Of a stretch of 64,000 nt of DNA, positions 43,965-53,493 are shown in pieces. The stretch lies in contig NZ_PDWS01000001.1 in the NCBI RefSeq assembly GCF_010093305.1, positions 124,001 through 188,000 of the forward strand, read 5' to 3'. The first letter of the stretch is position 1. Every line of letters starts with the position of its first letter. Origin of the DNA: Pseudoxanthomonas sacheonensis. Lineage in GTDB: Bacteria > Pseudomonadota > Gammaproteobacteria > Xanthomonadales > Xanthomonadaceae. Position numbers and translations under genes: made by a program. The notes under the pieces are model-generated. The model saw nothing but the letters and a program-made list of their open reading frames with translations, searched no databases and had not been told where the DNA came from.

Positions 43965-45234
43965 GGCATGCATGGTAATAGTCGTCGAGTACGGCACCGA
44001 TATGCGCCATGGCCAGGGACAGCGGATCGTTGCTGGCGGTCCCGGTACGTAGCGCGTGCAGTGCGTGGGGAAGGAACTGGCCGATCAGCGAGATCGGCGG
44101 CGGATTGGCCTGCAGGTTGGCGAACAGTCGTTGGCGCGCCTGTTCGATGGCCGGGTCGGGCCAGTAGTAGCGGATGCGGTCGCTCAGGCTGTACTGCAGA
44201 TCGATGGACAGCGCATCGCCCTGGCTGTGGTAGTAGCGCCGCCAGTGGCCGGGTTGTTCGCGCATGCGTTCGATGGCGACCTGGCGCAGGTTGGCGCGCT
44301 GCGGCGCATCGATCCATTCGCGCTCGATCGCATCCAATGCCCACAGCGCCTCGCGCAGGGCGAAAGTCAGCCCGGGACCGACCTTGAGGATGGCGAAGTG
44401 GTCGCGTACCAGCGCTGCGAGCGCGTCGCGGGTCTGGTAGTCGGTGGAATGCGCTTCGAACACCATCCCGGGTACGCCTGCGATGGACTGGCTCAGCGCT
44501 TGCGCGGCGTCGGACCGGTAATCGATCACGCTGTGATGGTCGAACTCCACGCCAGGCTGCACCACCGAAGCGATCACGCGCTGCCATGCCGTCTCCAGTC
44601 CGGCGGCGGCGAAAGCGTTGCGATGCGCGTCGATAGTGGTCAGTGCAGCTTGGGGCGTGGTCAGCGCGAGGCCTTCTATGGATTCGGTAGCGCCGCCCGG
44701 CACCGGCACTTCGGTACCGATGACATAGACCGGCGCTTCGCCGCCGACTTGCGCATGCGCGGTTTCGGCGGCCCGGCACAGGCGTACTGCGCGCCGCACG
44801 ATCTCCGCTTCCGGCAGCGGCTCCGGATCGCGGCTGCAGGACATCGAACAATCCAGGTGGATCTTGCGGAAGCCGGCGGCGACGTACGCAGCGACCATCG
44901 CTTCGGCCTTGTCCATGGCCGCTGCGGCATCCAGCGAAGTCCAGGGATTGGGCCCAAGGTGATCGCCGCCCAGCGCGATGCGCGCGCGGTCGAAGCCGAC
45001 GCGGTCGGCGATGCCATGCACGAAGCGTACGAAATCCGCCGGAGTCATGCCGGTGTAGCCGCCGTCCTGGTTGACCTGGTTGCAGGTGGCTTCGAACAGT
45101 AAAAATTCCTGACCGGTGCGCTGCGCGTGTAACAAGCTCGCCTCGATGACGATGGGATGCGCCGAGCACAGCGAAGTCACACCGATGGCGCTTCCCTGTT
45201 TGTGGCGGGCGATGAGGTCGAGCAGGACGTGCAT
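43945..45234 (-). CDS. GatZ/KbaZ (AgaZ)-family tagatose-bisphosphate pathway protein
   Basis: 429 residues, full length for GatZ/KbaZ. Characteristic pieces are HKQGSAIGVTSLCSAHP at the start, TCNQVNQDGGYTGMTPADF, ALGGDHLGPNPW, IHLDCSMSCSRDP and the KVGPGLTFALREALWAL segment. In enterobacteria it is the non-catalytic or chaperone subunit of D-tagatose-1,6-bisphosphate aldolase; in other proteobacteria the same family has been proposed to act as a tagatose-6-phosphate kinase in GalNAc use. No KbaY/GatY aldolase is adjacent, which favours a role independent of the KbaY partner or a partner elsewhere. Confidence 0.87.
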   Translation of the reverse strand: MHVLLDLIARHKQGSAIGVTSLCSAHPIVIEASLLHAQRTGQEFLLFEATCNQVNQDGGYTGMTPADFVRFVHGIADRVGFDRARIALGGDHLGPNPWTSLDAAAAMDKAEAMVAAYVAAGFRKIHLDCSMSCSRDPEPLPEAEIVRRAVRLCRAAETAHAQVGGEAPVYVIGTEVPVPGGATESIEGLALTTPQAALTTIDAHRNAFAAAGLETAWQRVIASVVQPGVEFDHHSVIDYRSDAAQALSQSIAGVPGMVFEAHSTDYQTRDALAALVRDHFAILKVGPGLTFALREALWALDAIEREWIDAPQRANLRQVAIERMREQPGHWRRYYHSQGDALSIDLQYSLSDRIRYYWPDPAIEQARQRLFANLQANPPPISLIGQFLPHALHALRTGTASNDPLSLAMAHIGAVLDDYYHACHDQQDH

Positions 45235-45250
45235 GCGAAGGGAGATCCGG

Positions 45251-46177
45251 TCAGGTAAGGGGTGCGGCCACGTCGCGCTCGGGTTCGAGCACCAGCAGCA
45301 GCGAGGCGATGAGGGCCAGGACCAGGCCGACGATCTTCAACGGACCCGGCACGACGCTGGCGAAGATCAGCGAGAGCACGGCAGTCACCAACGGTGCGCC
45401 CGCATTGGTCAACGGCGCCACCACGATCGCCTTGCCATGACGGAAGGCGTAGACCAGGGTCAGCGCGCCGATGGCGTTGAGCAGCTGTATTCCTGCAGTC
45501 ATCCACGGGCCGTCAAGACCCAGGTTGACCGGTTGGGTGAGGTCGGTCATCGCCCACGCTACCGGCGCCAGCAGCAGCGCGCCCACGGTCATGTAGAAGA
45601 AGATGCTTTCGGCGCTGACCGTATGGTTGGCAAGTCGCATGAAATACGCCTGCACGCCCCAGGCCAGCATGATCAGCAGCGATTGCAGGAACCAACCCAG
45701 GCCTTCGGTCGCGCCGCGGCCGAAAGACAGATCCAGAAGCGGCAACGCCACCAGCGCCAGCACGATGCCCAGTGTGCCCAGCCAACCCGTGCGTTCGCGC
45801 AGCAGCAGAAACGATAGCGCGATGGTGACCACCGGCGACAGCGAGATGATCGGAAACACGAAGTACGCCGGCCCGATGGTCAGCGTGTGGAACAGCAGCA
45901 TCTGCCCGCCCGCGCCAAGCAGGCCGATGGTCATGCCATAGGCGACCGCACGCGGCGAACGCTCCAGTTTCCAGCCGTTGCGCCACAGGATGTACAACGC
46001 CGGTGGAATCATGGTCAGCGCCCACACGCAGTACACCAGCGTGTCGGGAAAACCGTGCTGGGCCGACAGCCCGGCCAATGCGCCCCACACGCCCCACAAA
46101 ACGACGGTGGCCAGGGCGAACACAAGCCAGGGGCGTCTGTACGGCAAGGAGGCGGCGCCGATCGAAGGGCCGCTCAT
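45251..46177 (-). CDS. EamA/DMT-superfamily transporter
   Basis: 308 residues with ten predicted membrane helices arranged as two EamA repeats (FALATVVLWGVWGALAGLSA at the start, LIFASVVPGPLKIVGLVLAL at the end). Located between the GH36 enzyme and the Aga-type catabolic genes, it is the only inner-membrane transporter of the locus. It is therefore the best candidate for import of the released amino sugar, although DMT members usually export metabolites or carry nucleotide sugars. ATG 46177 overlaps the stop of the GH36 gene (ATGA). The frame continues far upstream inside that gene, so the short start is the only sensible one. Confidence 0.85.
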   Translation of the reverse strand: MSGPSIGAASLPYRRPWLVFALATVVLWGVWGALAGLSAQHGFPDTLVYCVWALTMIPPALYILWRNGWKLERSPRAVAYGMTIGLLGAGGQMLLFHTLTIGPAYFVFPIISLSPVVTIALSFLLLRERTGWLGTLGIVLALVALPLLDLSFGRGATEGLGWFLQSLLIMLAWGVQAYFMRLANHTVSAESIFFYMTVGALLLAPVAWAMTDLTQPVNLGLDGPWMTAGIQLLNAIGALTLVYAFRHGKAIVVAPLTNAGAPLVTAVLSLIFASVVPGPLKIVGLVLALIASLLLVLEPERDVAAPLT

Positions 46178-48270
46178 GCGCGGGTTTCCATCGGCGTGGC
46201 CTGGAGCAGGACGAAACGCTTGAACGTCACTTTCAGCGTGTCGCTGCCCGCATCGACTTCGCCGACATCGGTTTCGTTGAACAGATCGCGCACGCGGTAG
46301 CGGCCCTGACCCAAACCGCGCAACTGCACCGGTCCGTTCCAGTCGGCGGCATAGAAGCTGTAGTACATCGCGCCGTCCTTGCGGATGGCGTGCGCCTCGG
46401 GCTTGTCGAAGCCGATGTCGTACAGCCCACCCAGGTATTCGCCCTTGGGCAGCATGTGCTGCTTGTACAGGTCCACCCATTTGCGCCATAGCGCTTCTTT
46501 TTCCGCGTTGAGCACGAATCCACCCGGCGGCAGCGGAGCGGTCGGGTGCTCGGTGTCCTTGGGCCAGGTGAACTTGGACGAGATCACCGCGCCGACGCCG
46601 ACGCTGGAGGCGAAATCGTCGCGGCCATCGGACAATTCCACGTGATCGCCGGCATAGCTGCTGCGGTTGCCGATCAGCGCCTTGATGGACTTGCCTTTGC
46701 TGCGCACCTGCCACGACGACAGCGGATCGGACGAGGGATACTGATCGGTGGCCGGCAGGTTGTGGAAGGCGAACGCGGTGCCGCAGGGACACAGCTCGAC
46801 GACCGCTTCGGGGTTGGCTTCGTGCGCGGCTTTGTAGATCGCCTTCCAGAACTTGGCCAGGCCCTCTACCGAATCGGTCGGATGCGCATGCTTATGCGCG
46901 GGGTTGTAGCAGGGCGCCACGCCATTGAGGTGCTGGCCATCCAGCTTGAGACCTTCGAAGCCCCAGTCGCCGATGATCTTCTTCACCAGCGCGACATAGA
47001 AATCGATGGTCGGTTGATAAGCCGGGCACTGGGTCAGCGCATTCCACCAGGTCACGGTCTGGAAGGCGCCGTTCTGGTCCAGCAGCAGCATGTCCGCGTG
47101 TTCGTGCAGCGCATCGCTGCCGGGATCGGCCGCCAGCGGCGCCAGCCACAGGCGCGGGCGCATGCCGTGCGCGCGTATCCGTTCGACGAAGGCGCGCATA
47201 TCCTCGTCGCCACGCGGGAACTTGCGTGGGTCCAGACGCCAGTCGCCTTCGTTGGTCTGCCAGCCATCGTCCAATACGGCCCACTCGAAGCCCAGCTCGC
47301 GCGCCTTGGGCAGGGTGGCCACAATTTGCTCGACATTGAAATCGCGTTCGTAGCCCCAGGCGCACCAGACCGGCGCGAAGGCCGATTCGGGCGCCTGCGG
47401 TCCGGCGATGCCTTCGTCCTGCATGAACTGCCGGTACTGTTGCAGCGGCGCGAAATGATCGCCGGTGTGCACCGCCAGCAAAGTGCGCTCGGTGACCAGG
47501 GTCTGGCCGGGCTCCAAGACGGAAGCCTGCGGCGATTCGATGGCGATGCTGGCGCCGCCCGCGGTCTTGCGCACCGGCAGGTCCAGCAGGCGCGGCGCCG
47601 GTTCGACGTGGCCGACGGCCAGACCGGCATCGCGGCGCCAGATATTGGCCACCGGGGTGCCGCCGCCGTAATCGGAGGAGTCCATGGACAGCGTGTTGCG
47701 TTGTTCGAAATCCGGCTTCAGCGGCTGCACCCAGTCCCGGCGGTCGGTGTGGGTGGCGCCGGAGAAACTCCAGAACCCGCCCGGGGCGTCGGCCAGCTCG
47801 TGCGCCGAATTGCGCCAGCCGGCGATCTGCAACGCGGTGCCGCTTTGGTTGCGGTAGCGGGTCTGCAGCACGGCCAGGCCGGGCAGGGCGTCGAAGAAAG
47901 TCACCGCGACCTGCTTCTCGATGCCACGGTCCGAGCGTCCGCTGACGATCAGTTGATGGCCGGCGCCGTGACGCGGGTCGTCGATGGGCAGTTCCTGTCG
48001 GCCGGCCAGGGCGAAGTCCTGCACCTCGCCTTCGGCCAGCAGCAGGCTTTCGCTGGCTTGATAAGGGGTGAGGGGCTTGCCCTGGTAGGCGAGGGCGGTG
48101 TGCAGCCGGTGGTCGAAGGCGATCGAAAGGACCGGATCCCGCGCCACGGCCACTGCGCCTTTGCTGCGCAGGGAGGCAGACTGCGCCCATGGCAGGGTGG
48201 CCCAGGCGACCCCGCCGGCCACGCTGCCGGCGACGAGCTTCAAGACGGTGCGGCGTGCGATCGGCGGCAT
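46174..48270 (-). CDS. GH36-type alpha-galactosidase / alpha-N-acetylgalactosaminidase, Tat-exported
   Basis: 698 residues. A twin-arginine signal (ARRTVLKLVAGSVAGG) indicates folded export. An N-terminal beta-sandwich (about 45-300) precedes the clan-D TIM barrel with WAVLDDGWQTNEGDWRLDP, the loop MRPRLWLAPLAADPGS and the nucleophile motif GLKLDGQHLNG (Asp444). The C-terminal beta domain ends KRFVLLQATP. Clan-D enzymes release terminal alpha-galactosyl or alpha-GalNAc groups with retention. It heads an operon with the permease and AgaZ/AgaS/kinase-like genes, so a GalNAc-containing substrate is likely. Substrate choice within GH36 cannot be read from motifs alone. Confidence 0.87.
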   Translation of the reverse strand: MPPIARRTVLKLVAGSVAGGVAWATLPWAQSASLRSKGAVAVARDPVLSIAFDHRLHTALAYQGKPLTPYQASESLLLAEGEVQDFALAGRQELPIDDPRHGAGHQLIVSGRSDRGIEKQVAVTFFDALPGLAVLQTRYRNQSGTALQIAGWRNSAHELADAPGGFWSFSGATHTDRRDWVQPLKPDFEQRNTLSMDSSDYGGGTPVANIWRRDAGLAVGHVEPAPRLLDLPVRKTAGGASIAIESPQASVLEPGQTLVTERTLLAVHTGDHFAPLQQYRQFMQDEGIAGPQAPESAFAPVWCAWGYERDFNVEQIVATLPKARELGFEWAVLDDGWQTNEGDWRLDPRKFPRGDEDMRAFVERIRAHGMRPRLWLAPLAADPGSDALHEHADMLLLDQNGAFQTVTWWNALTQCPAYQPTIDFYVALVKKIIGDWGFEGLKLDGQHLNGVAPCYNPAHKHAHPTDSVEGLAKFWKAIYKAAHEANPEAVVELCPCGTAFAFHNLPATDQYPSSDPLSSWQVRSKGKSIKALIGNRSSYAGDHVELSDGRDDFASSVGVGAVISSKFTWPKDTEHPTAPLPPGGFVLNAEKEALWRKWVDLYKQHMLPKGEYLGGLYDIGFDKPEAHAIRKDGAMYYSFYAADWNGPVQLRGLGQGRYRVRDLFNETDVGEVDAGSDTLKVTFKRFVLLQATPMETRA

Positions 48271-48330
48271 TGGGCGACGGTCCGGGTCCAGGTCCTTGGA
48301 TTCTGCGGTAGTTGCTCCGGTTGATGCAAG

Positions 48331-48365
48331 CGTTTTGTTGCGATATGGTGGCGATAAGTTTCGTT
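48331..48365. promoter_or_regulatory. Candidate DeoR/AgaR operator in the GH36-amidohydrolase divergent promoter
   Basis: The 114-bp gap between divergent genes contains CGTTTTGTTGCG (48331-48342) and GTTTCGTT (48358-48365). The identical 12-mer and the identical 8-mer both occur upstream of the TonB receptor gene (50520-50531 and 50516-50523). TTTCG repeats are the usual recognition words of AgaR/GlpR-type DeoR repressors. One site could control both the minus-strand operon and the amidohydrolase. Confidence 0.6.
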
Positions 48366-48384
48366 ATGTTACATGAGGCCTTGC

Positions 48385-49509
48385 ATGACCACAGCCCTTC
48401 GCGCGTTGCTGCTCTGTCTCGCCGCTGGCTTTCTATCTTCGCCGGCCCGGGGCGGACTGCCGGAATCCGCAGCGGATAACGCGGAGCCGGACACCTACGC
48501 AATGGCCGACTTCAGCCGCGTGCGCAAGTACGACGCGCACGTCCACGCCAACGGCAAGGATGCCGCTTTCCTCGAGCAGGCCCGTGCCGACGGTTTCGAA
48601 TTGATGTCGATCAACGTCGACTACCCGGAGTTTCCCAGTCTGGCGGTGCAGCACGCCGCCGCACTGGCCCTGTCGAAAAGGGATCCGGCGCGTTTCCATT
48701 GGGCCACCACCTTCTCCATGAAGGGCTTCGGTGCGCCGGGCTGGAGCGAGCGGGTCAATGCGGGCCTGGCCCGCGACACCGCGCAGGGCGCGCGCGCGGT
48801 GAAGATATGGAAGAACGTGGGCATGATCGAAAAGGACGCCGACGGCAAACTGATCATGCTCGACACGCCCGCTCTGTCGCCGGTGGCCGAGCAGATACGC
48901 GCGCTGGGCGTGGCCTTGATCGGGCACCAGGGCGAGCCGCACAACTGCTGGCTGCCGTTGGAGCGGATGACTACCGACAACGACCGCGAGTACTTCGCCA
49001 AGCATCCGCAGTACCACATGTACCTGCATCCGGATCAGCCCAGCTACGAAGATCAGATCGCCGCGCGCGACCGCTTCGTGGCCGCGCATCCGCAGCTGCG
49101 TTTCGTCGGCGCGCACATGGGCAGCTTGGAATACGACGTGGACCGGCTGGCCGCGTTCCTGGACCGTTTCCCCAACGCCGACGTGGATCTGGCCGCGCGC
49201 ATGAGCCAGGTGCAATACCAATCGGTGCGCGATCGCCAAAAGGTGCGCGACTTCTTCATCCGCTATCAGGACCGCCTGCTGTACGGCACCGACCTGACCT
49301 TCGGCCCGGATGCCGATCCAGCCGGATTCAAGCGCGAAGCGCACGCGGTGTGGACCGCGGACTGGCGCTATCTGGCCACGGACGAAACCCAGCAAGTGGA
49401 AGTCCTGCATGCCCAGGTCCCGGGCCTGGCGCTGCCGCGCGCGGTGGTGGACAAAATCTATTACGCCAATGCAGCGCGCGTGTTCGCGCCAGTGAAGGCG
49501 GCGCGGTAA
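48385..49509 (+). CDS. Exported amidohydrolase-family (TIM-barrel) protein
   Basis: 374 residues. A signal peptide (ALRALLLCLAAGFLSSPARG) is followed by an amidohydrolase-2 type barrel with YDAHVHANG as the first metal motif, KIWKNVG, LIGHQGEPHN, FVGAHMGSLEYD and the final metal Asp in LLYGTDLTFGPD. The family includes hydrolases and decarboxylases often found in polysaccharide-use loci. It is not a NagA/AgaA-type cytosolic deacetylase, so it does not obviously supply the missing deacetylation step. AGG at 48376-48378 supports ATG 48385 over ATG 48373. The substrate is unknown. Confidence 0.82.
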   Translation: MTTALRALLLCLAAGFLSSPARGGLPESAADNAEPDTYAMADFSRVRKYDAHVHANGKDAAFLEQARADGFELMSINVDYPEFPSLAVQHAAALALSKRDPARFHWATTFSMKGFGAPGWSERVNAGLARDTAQGARAVKIWKNVGMIEKDADGKLIMLDTPALSPVAEQIRALGVALIGHQGEPHNCWLPLERMTTDNDREYFAKHPQYHMYLHPDQPSYEDQIAARDRFVAAHPQLRFVGAHMGSLEYDVDRLAAFLDRFPNADVDLAARMSQVQYQSVRDRQKVRDFFIRYQDRLLYGTDLTFGPDADPAGFKREAHAVWTADWRYLATDETQQVEVLHAQVPGLALPRAVVDKIYYANAARVFAPVKAAR

Positions 49510-49514
49510 GACGC

Positions 49515-49575
49515 CGTAGGAGCGACGTAAGTCGCGAACACATTGCAAGGCTTCGCGACTTACGTCGCTCCTACG
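49515..49575. repeat. REP-like palindrome between convergent genes
   Basis: Arms 49515-49538 and 49552-49575 are perfect 24-bp inverted repeats (outer end CGTAGGAGCGACGTAAGTCG) around a 13-base loop. A partial third copy of the outer motif (CGCTCCTACG) follows at 49577-49586. Repeats of the GTAGGAGCG type are widespread in xanthomonads. It lies between the amidohydrolase and repressor genes and probably terminates both. Confidence 0.82.
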
Positions 49576-49651
49576 CCGCTCCTACGGCCAACAGGCTACG
49601 CGGTCCGACCACGTCACCCTGCCTTCGCTGGGGATGGACGTCTTCGGCAGC

Positions 49652-50431
49652 TCAGGCCAGCAGCAGCTCGAAACCGAGTTGGTGGCTGGCCTGGCGGATT
49701 TCTTCCGGTGCGTTGGTATCGGTGATCAGGGTATTGAGGTCGCTGACCGGAATGATCCGGTGCAGGCAGATCTTGCCGAACTTGGAACTGTCGGAGATGG
49801 CGACCACCATGCGCGCGGCCTCGACCATCTTGCGGTTGAGCATGGCCTCGGGTTCGTAGTGGGTGGTGATGCCGCGTTCCAGGTCGAAACCGTCGACGCC
49901 CAGGAACAGCATGTCCACGTGCAGCGCGCCGAGGGCTTCCACGGTCAGGCCGCCATAGAAAGCCATGTTCTTGCGGCGCAGTTCCCCGCCCAGCATGACG
50001 ATGTTGATGTTGCTTTTCTTGGTAAGGGCGGTCAGTACGCCGAAATCGTTGGTGACCACCGTCACCTCGATGTTGGGCAGCGCCTCGGCCAGCTGGATGG
50101 CGGTGGTGCCCGAATCGATGGCGATGGTGTCGCCGGCCTTGACCATGGCCGCGGCGCGCAGGCCGATGCGGCGCTTTTCCTCCAGGAAAACGGTGCGCTT
50201 GGCTTCGTAGGGCGGCTCGGCCAGGGTGCCGCCGACCACGCCGCTGTCGATGGCGCCGCCGTAGGCGCGCGCCATGACGCCGCGCTCGGAGAGGTAGCGC
50301 AGGTCCTTGCGTACGGTCTGCATGCTGACCCCGAAGCGCTGGGCCAGTGCGGCCACTTGCACGCTGCCATGCTGGCGCACGAGTTCGCTGATCTGCAGGC
50401 GTCTTTGGCTGGTGTCGCGGGTGGCGACCAT
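49652..50431 (-). CDS. agaR: DeoR/GlpR-family repressor, AgaR-like
   Basis: 259 residues. An N-terminal DeoR helix-turn-helix (QRRLQISELVRQHGSVQVAA, then RFGVSMQTVRKDLRYLSERG) is followed by the DeoRC sugar-phosphate sensor with AIDSGTTAIQLAEAL and VTNDFGVLTAL. These sensors resemble ribose-5-phosphate isomerase and release DNA on binding phosphorylated sugars such as GalN-6-P or tagatose-6-P. AGGAG upstream of ATG 50431 fixes the start. It is divergent from the TonB receptor gene, and TTTCG-type sites fill the gap, as expected for AgaR autoregulation. The specific name AgaR rests on context. Confidence 0.85.
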   Translation of the reverse strand: MVATRDTSQRRLQISELVRQHGSVQVAALAQRFGVSMQTVRKDLRYLSERGVMARAYGGAIDSGVVGGTLAEPPYEAKRTVFLEEKRRIGLRAAAMVKAGDTIAIDSGTTAIQLAEALPNIEVTVVTNDFGVLTALTKKSNINIVMLGGELRRKNMAFYGGLTVEALGALHVDMLFLGVDGFDLERGITTHYEPEAMLNRKMVEAARMVVAISDSSKFGKICLHRIIPVSDLNTLITDTNAPEEIRQASHQLGFELLLA

Positions 50432-50464
50432 GAGTGCTCCTTGCGGTTGGACAAAAGTATGTGG

Positions 50465-50531
50465 CATTTCGTTAAATTTCGCTATTGATACGAAACGAAA
50501 TGTGTTATAGCCTTGGTTTCGTTTTGTTGCG
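50465..50531. promoter_or_regulatory. Cluster of TTTCG-type operator sites between agaR and the TonB receptor gene
   Basis: CATTTCGTT (50465-50473) and AACGAAATG (50494-50502) form a perfect 9-bp inverted repeat. A second TTTCG at 50477 and CGAAA at 50491 lie inside it. A further half site GTTTCGTTTTGTTGCG follows at 50516-50531. The layout fits binding of two or more DeoR-family dimers that would shut off both divergent promoters. Confidence 0.68.
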
Positions 50532-50565
50532 TATGCTTGCCGTCACCCATCCTGAGGAGATCCCA

Positions 50566-53457
50566 GTGAAGTCTATCCAGCCGCACCGGAACACGCTCTT
50601 TTGTGGCATCGCGCTCGCGCTGCTGATCCCCCAGCTGGGCCTTGCGCAGGAGCTCGCCGCCCAGGGCGCCGACCCGGCCGCGCAGCCAGCGCAAGACGCG
50701 GGCCCGGCCCAGCAACCTGAGGTCGATACGCTGGAAACCGTGGTGGTCACAGGCGTGCGCGGCAGCCTGGCGCGCTCGGTAGAACTCAAGCGCGAAGCCG
50801 GCACCGTGCAGGATTCGATCACCGCCCTGGAGCTGGGCAAGTTCCCGGACGACAACGTGGCCGATTCGCTCAGCCACATCACCGGCGTGGCCATCTCCCG
50901 CACCGCCGGCGGCGAAGGCCAGAAGGTCAGCGTGCGCGGCCTGGGCCCGGAGTACACCCTGACCACCTTCAACGGCCGCATCCTGGCCACCGACGGCGCC
51001 GGCCGCGACTTCGCCTACGACGTGCTGCCCGCCGACGTGATCAGCGGCGCCGACGTGATCAAGGGCGCGCAGGCCGCGCTGACCGAGGGCGGCGTCGGCG
51101 GACTGATCAATCTGCGTTCGGCCAGTCCTTTCGACGATCCCGGCCAACATGCGATCGTGCGCCTGGAAGGCGACCGCAACCAGATGTCGGAGCTGGACGG
51201 ACAAAAGTTCTCCGCCGCCTATAGCAACACCTTCGCCGACAACACTTTCGGCCTGCTGCTGGGCGTGGTCTACGCCAAACGCAAGGACCGCACCGACGTC
51301 GCCGGCAACGACGGCGGCTGGACCCGCAATCCGGATCCCAACGATCCGAGCTGGCTGTGGGGCAATGCGTGGGGCGGCAATATCGATCCCAACGGTAACG
51401 GCGAGCTGGATCCCGACGAATACGGCCTGATCGGCCCGGGCCAGTTCCGGGTCGGTTCGATCCTGGAGGAAAAGAAACGCAAGGCGTTCTCGGCCAAGCT
51501 CGAATGGCGTCCCAGCGACAACGTGCGCGTCGTCGTGGACGGATTGAAGACGCGTCTGGATTCGCCGCAGGTTTCCTACCAGCAGTCCTACTATCCGCTG
51601 TTCGCGCCGGGACGCTGGTCCGACATCGAAGTGCAGAACGGCATCGTCACCGGCTTCACCATGGACAACACGGATCCGGAACTGCGGCTCAACCCGGAAC
51701 TGCTCAACCAGACCGAGCACCGGGTGGTCGATACCGACCTGTACGGCGTCAACGGCGAGTGGAAAGCCACCGACGATCTGACCCTCACCGCCGATCTGTA
51801 CCGCTCCACTTCCAAGCGCTATTCCGGCGGCCAGGACACCTACGTGGTCCTGCGCATGAACCAGCCCAATACCGCACGCATCACTCTCGGCCCGAACGCA
51901 GTACCCAATGTGGCCGTCACCTTCGACGACGGCCGCGACCTGATCACCGGCCTGGCCAACGGCGAGTTCACCGGCTCGGACTTCAACACTCATTACATGG
52001 AGCTGCGCGGCGACAACATCGTGGACAAGATCACCGGCGGCACGCTGGCCGGCAAGCTGTTCGTGGGCAAGTGGCACCTGGACGACCTGCATTTCGGGGT
52101 GACCCGCACCGAGCGCACCAAATCCCGCGACCTGATCAACAACACCCTCAACGGCGGCGCCGATTACTACTCCGGCGACAACGCCATCAACGTGGGCGAT
52201 CTGGGCGGCGGGGTGATCTCGAGCACCTTGAACTTCCCCCACTTCATGGACGGCGTGGGCAGCAGCTTCCCGCGCAGCTTCCTGGGCTTCGACGTACCCA
52301 ATTATCTGGCCCATCTGGAAGCCTATGACGGCCATCTGCGTCCCGACGGCAGCGCCTACGACTTTTCCAATGCCGCGCCCGCGTGGAACCCGCTGGAAAG
52401 CTACCGGGTCAGCGAGAAAAACAACGCTTTCTATGTGCAGGCGGATTTCTCCGGCGAACGCTGGAACGGCGATGTCGGCGTGCGGCTGGTCAAGACCAGC
52501 ACCCGCGCCCAGGCCTGGGACGCGCGGATCCTGAGCATCACCGAGAACGGCGCCTTCAATTACACCGCCGAATACGCGGAGCCGACTCCGATCGTGCAGG
52601 ATTCCGATTACACCTATGCGTTGCCTTCGGCCAATTTCACCTGGCGCTTCACCGACGAGCTGCAACTGCGGTTGGGCGCGGCCAAGACCATGGCCCGTCC
52701 GCCGGTGGACAAGCTGGCGCCGACCAACACCACCGCCAGCGTGTCCTGGGGCGAGTTCACCCAGATCTACGGCGGCAATGCGGACCTCAAGCCCTACAGT
52801 GCGCGCCAGGCCGATGCTTCGCTGGAGTGGTATTTCTCCGAGCAGTCCATCATCAACATCGCCGCGTTCTACAAGCGCATCGAGAACCAGATCACCACCA
52901 GCTGGGAGCCGGGCCAGGACATCGGCGTGGGTCCCATCGTCGATGCCGACGGCAACCCGATCACCACCGGTCCGACCCTGTTCAACGTGATGCGCCCCAT
53001 CAACGGCGACTACGCCAAGGTGCACGGACTGGAATTCGGCCTGCAGCACTTCTGGGACAACGGCTTCGGCGTGCGCGCGCAGTACACCCGCAACTGGTCC
53101 AACAGCTGGGTGGGCGATGAGAAGCGGCCGCTGGAAGGCATCGCGCCGGCCACCTATTCGCTGGGCCTGATGTACGAAAAAGGCAAGTGGTCGCTGGGCG
53201 CCAACGCCGATCATACCGATGGTTTCGTCACCGCGATCAACGTGCTGGGCGCCGGTTACAACGAAGAGGCCGACTCCATCACCTGGCTCACTGCGCATGT
53301 GTCGTACAAGTTCAACGACAGGTTCAGCATCAGCGTGGAAGGCCAGAACCTGCTGGACGACGAACAGACCTACAGCATCAACGGCAATCCGCTGCTGTCG
53401 CAGGGTTATTACCGCTATGGCCGCTCGGTCAACCTGGGCGTCAGCTATCGGTTCTAG
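50566..53457 (+). CDS. TonB-dependent outer-membrane receptor (carbohydrate type)
   Basis: 963 residues from GTG 50566, preceded by GAGGAG (50554-50559). After the signal peptide and an Ala/Gln-rich linker comes the plug domain (ETVVVTGVRGSLARS, DNVADSLSHITGVAISR, VSVRGLGPEYTLTTFNGR) and a 22-strand barrel ending VNLGVSYRF. The plug form is that of the carbohydrate receptors of xanthomonads. It should import the oligosaccharide released from glycans into the periplasm, where the GH36 and GH27 enzymes act. The earlier frame start at 50485 overlaps the operator region and was rejected. Confidence 0.92.
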   Translation: MKSIQPHRNTLFCGIALALLIPQLGLAQELAAQGADPAAQPAQDAGPAQQPEVDTLETVVVTGVRGSLARSVELKREAGTVQDSITALELGKFPDDNVADSLSHITGVAISRTAGGEGQKVSVRGLGPEYTLTTFNGRILATDGAGRDFAYDVLPADVISGADVIKGAQAALTEGGVGGLINLRSASPFDDPGQHAIVRLEGDRNQMSELDGQKFSAAYSNTFADNTFGLLLGVVYAKRKDRTDVAGNDGGWTRNPDPNDPSWLWGNAWGGNIDPNGNGELDPDEYGLIGPGQFRVGSILEEKKRKAFSAKLEWRPSDNVRVVVDGLKTRLDSPQVSYQQSYYPLFAPGRWSDIEVQNGIVTGFTMDNTDPELRLNPELLNQTEHRVVDTDLYGVNGEWKATDDLTLTADLYRSTSKRYSGGQDTYVVLRMNQPNTARITLGPNAVPNVAVTFDDGRDLITGLANGEFTGSDFNTHYMELRGDNIVDKITGGTLAGKLFVGKWHLDDLHFGVTRTERTKSRDLINNTLNGGADYYSGDNAINVGDLGGGVISSTLNFPHFMDGVGSSFPRSFLGFDVPNYLAHLEAYDGHLRPDGSAYDFSNAAPAWNPLESYRVSEKNNAFYVQADFSGERWNGDVGVRLVKTSTRAQAWDARILSITENGAFNYTAEYAEPTPIVQDSDYTYALPSANFTWRFTDELQLRLGAAKTMARPPVDKLAPTNTTASVSWGEFTQIYGGNADLKPYSARQADASLEWYFSEQSIINIAAFYKRIENQITTSWEPGQDIGVGPIVDADGNPITTGPTLFNVMRPINGDYAKVHGLEFGLQHFWDNGFGVRAQYTRNWSNSWVGDEKRPLEGIAPATYSLGLMYEKGKWSLGANADHTDGFVTAINVLGAGYNEEADSITWLTAHVSYKFNDRFSISVEGQNLLDDEQTYSINGNPLLSQGYYRYGRSVNLGVSYRF

Positions 53458-53493
53458 GCCGCGGTCGAAGGTGGCGGCCCAGCGCAACGACAC

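Noticed and set aside
50482..53493. 1003-codon minus-strand frame opposite the TonB receptor
   Set aside because: Antisense shadow with no signal peptide, motif or ribosome-binding site; the receptor reading is certain.
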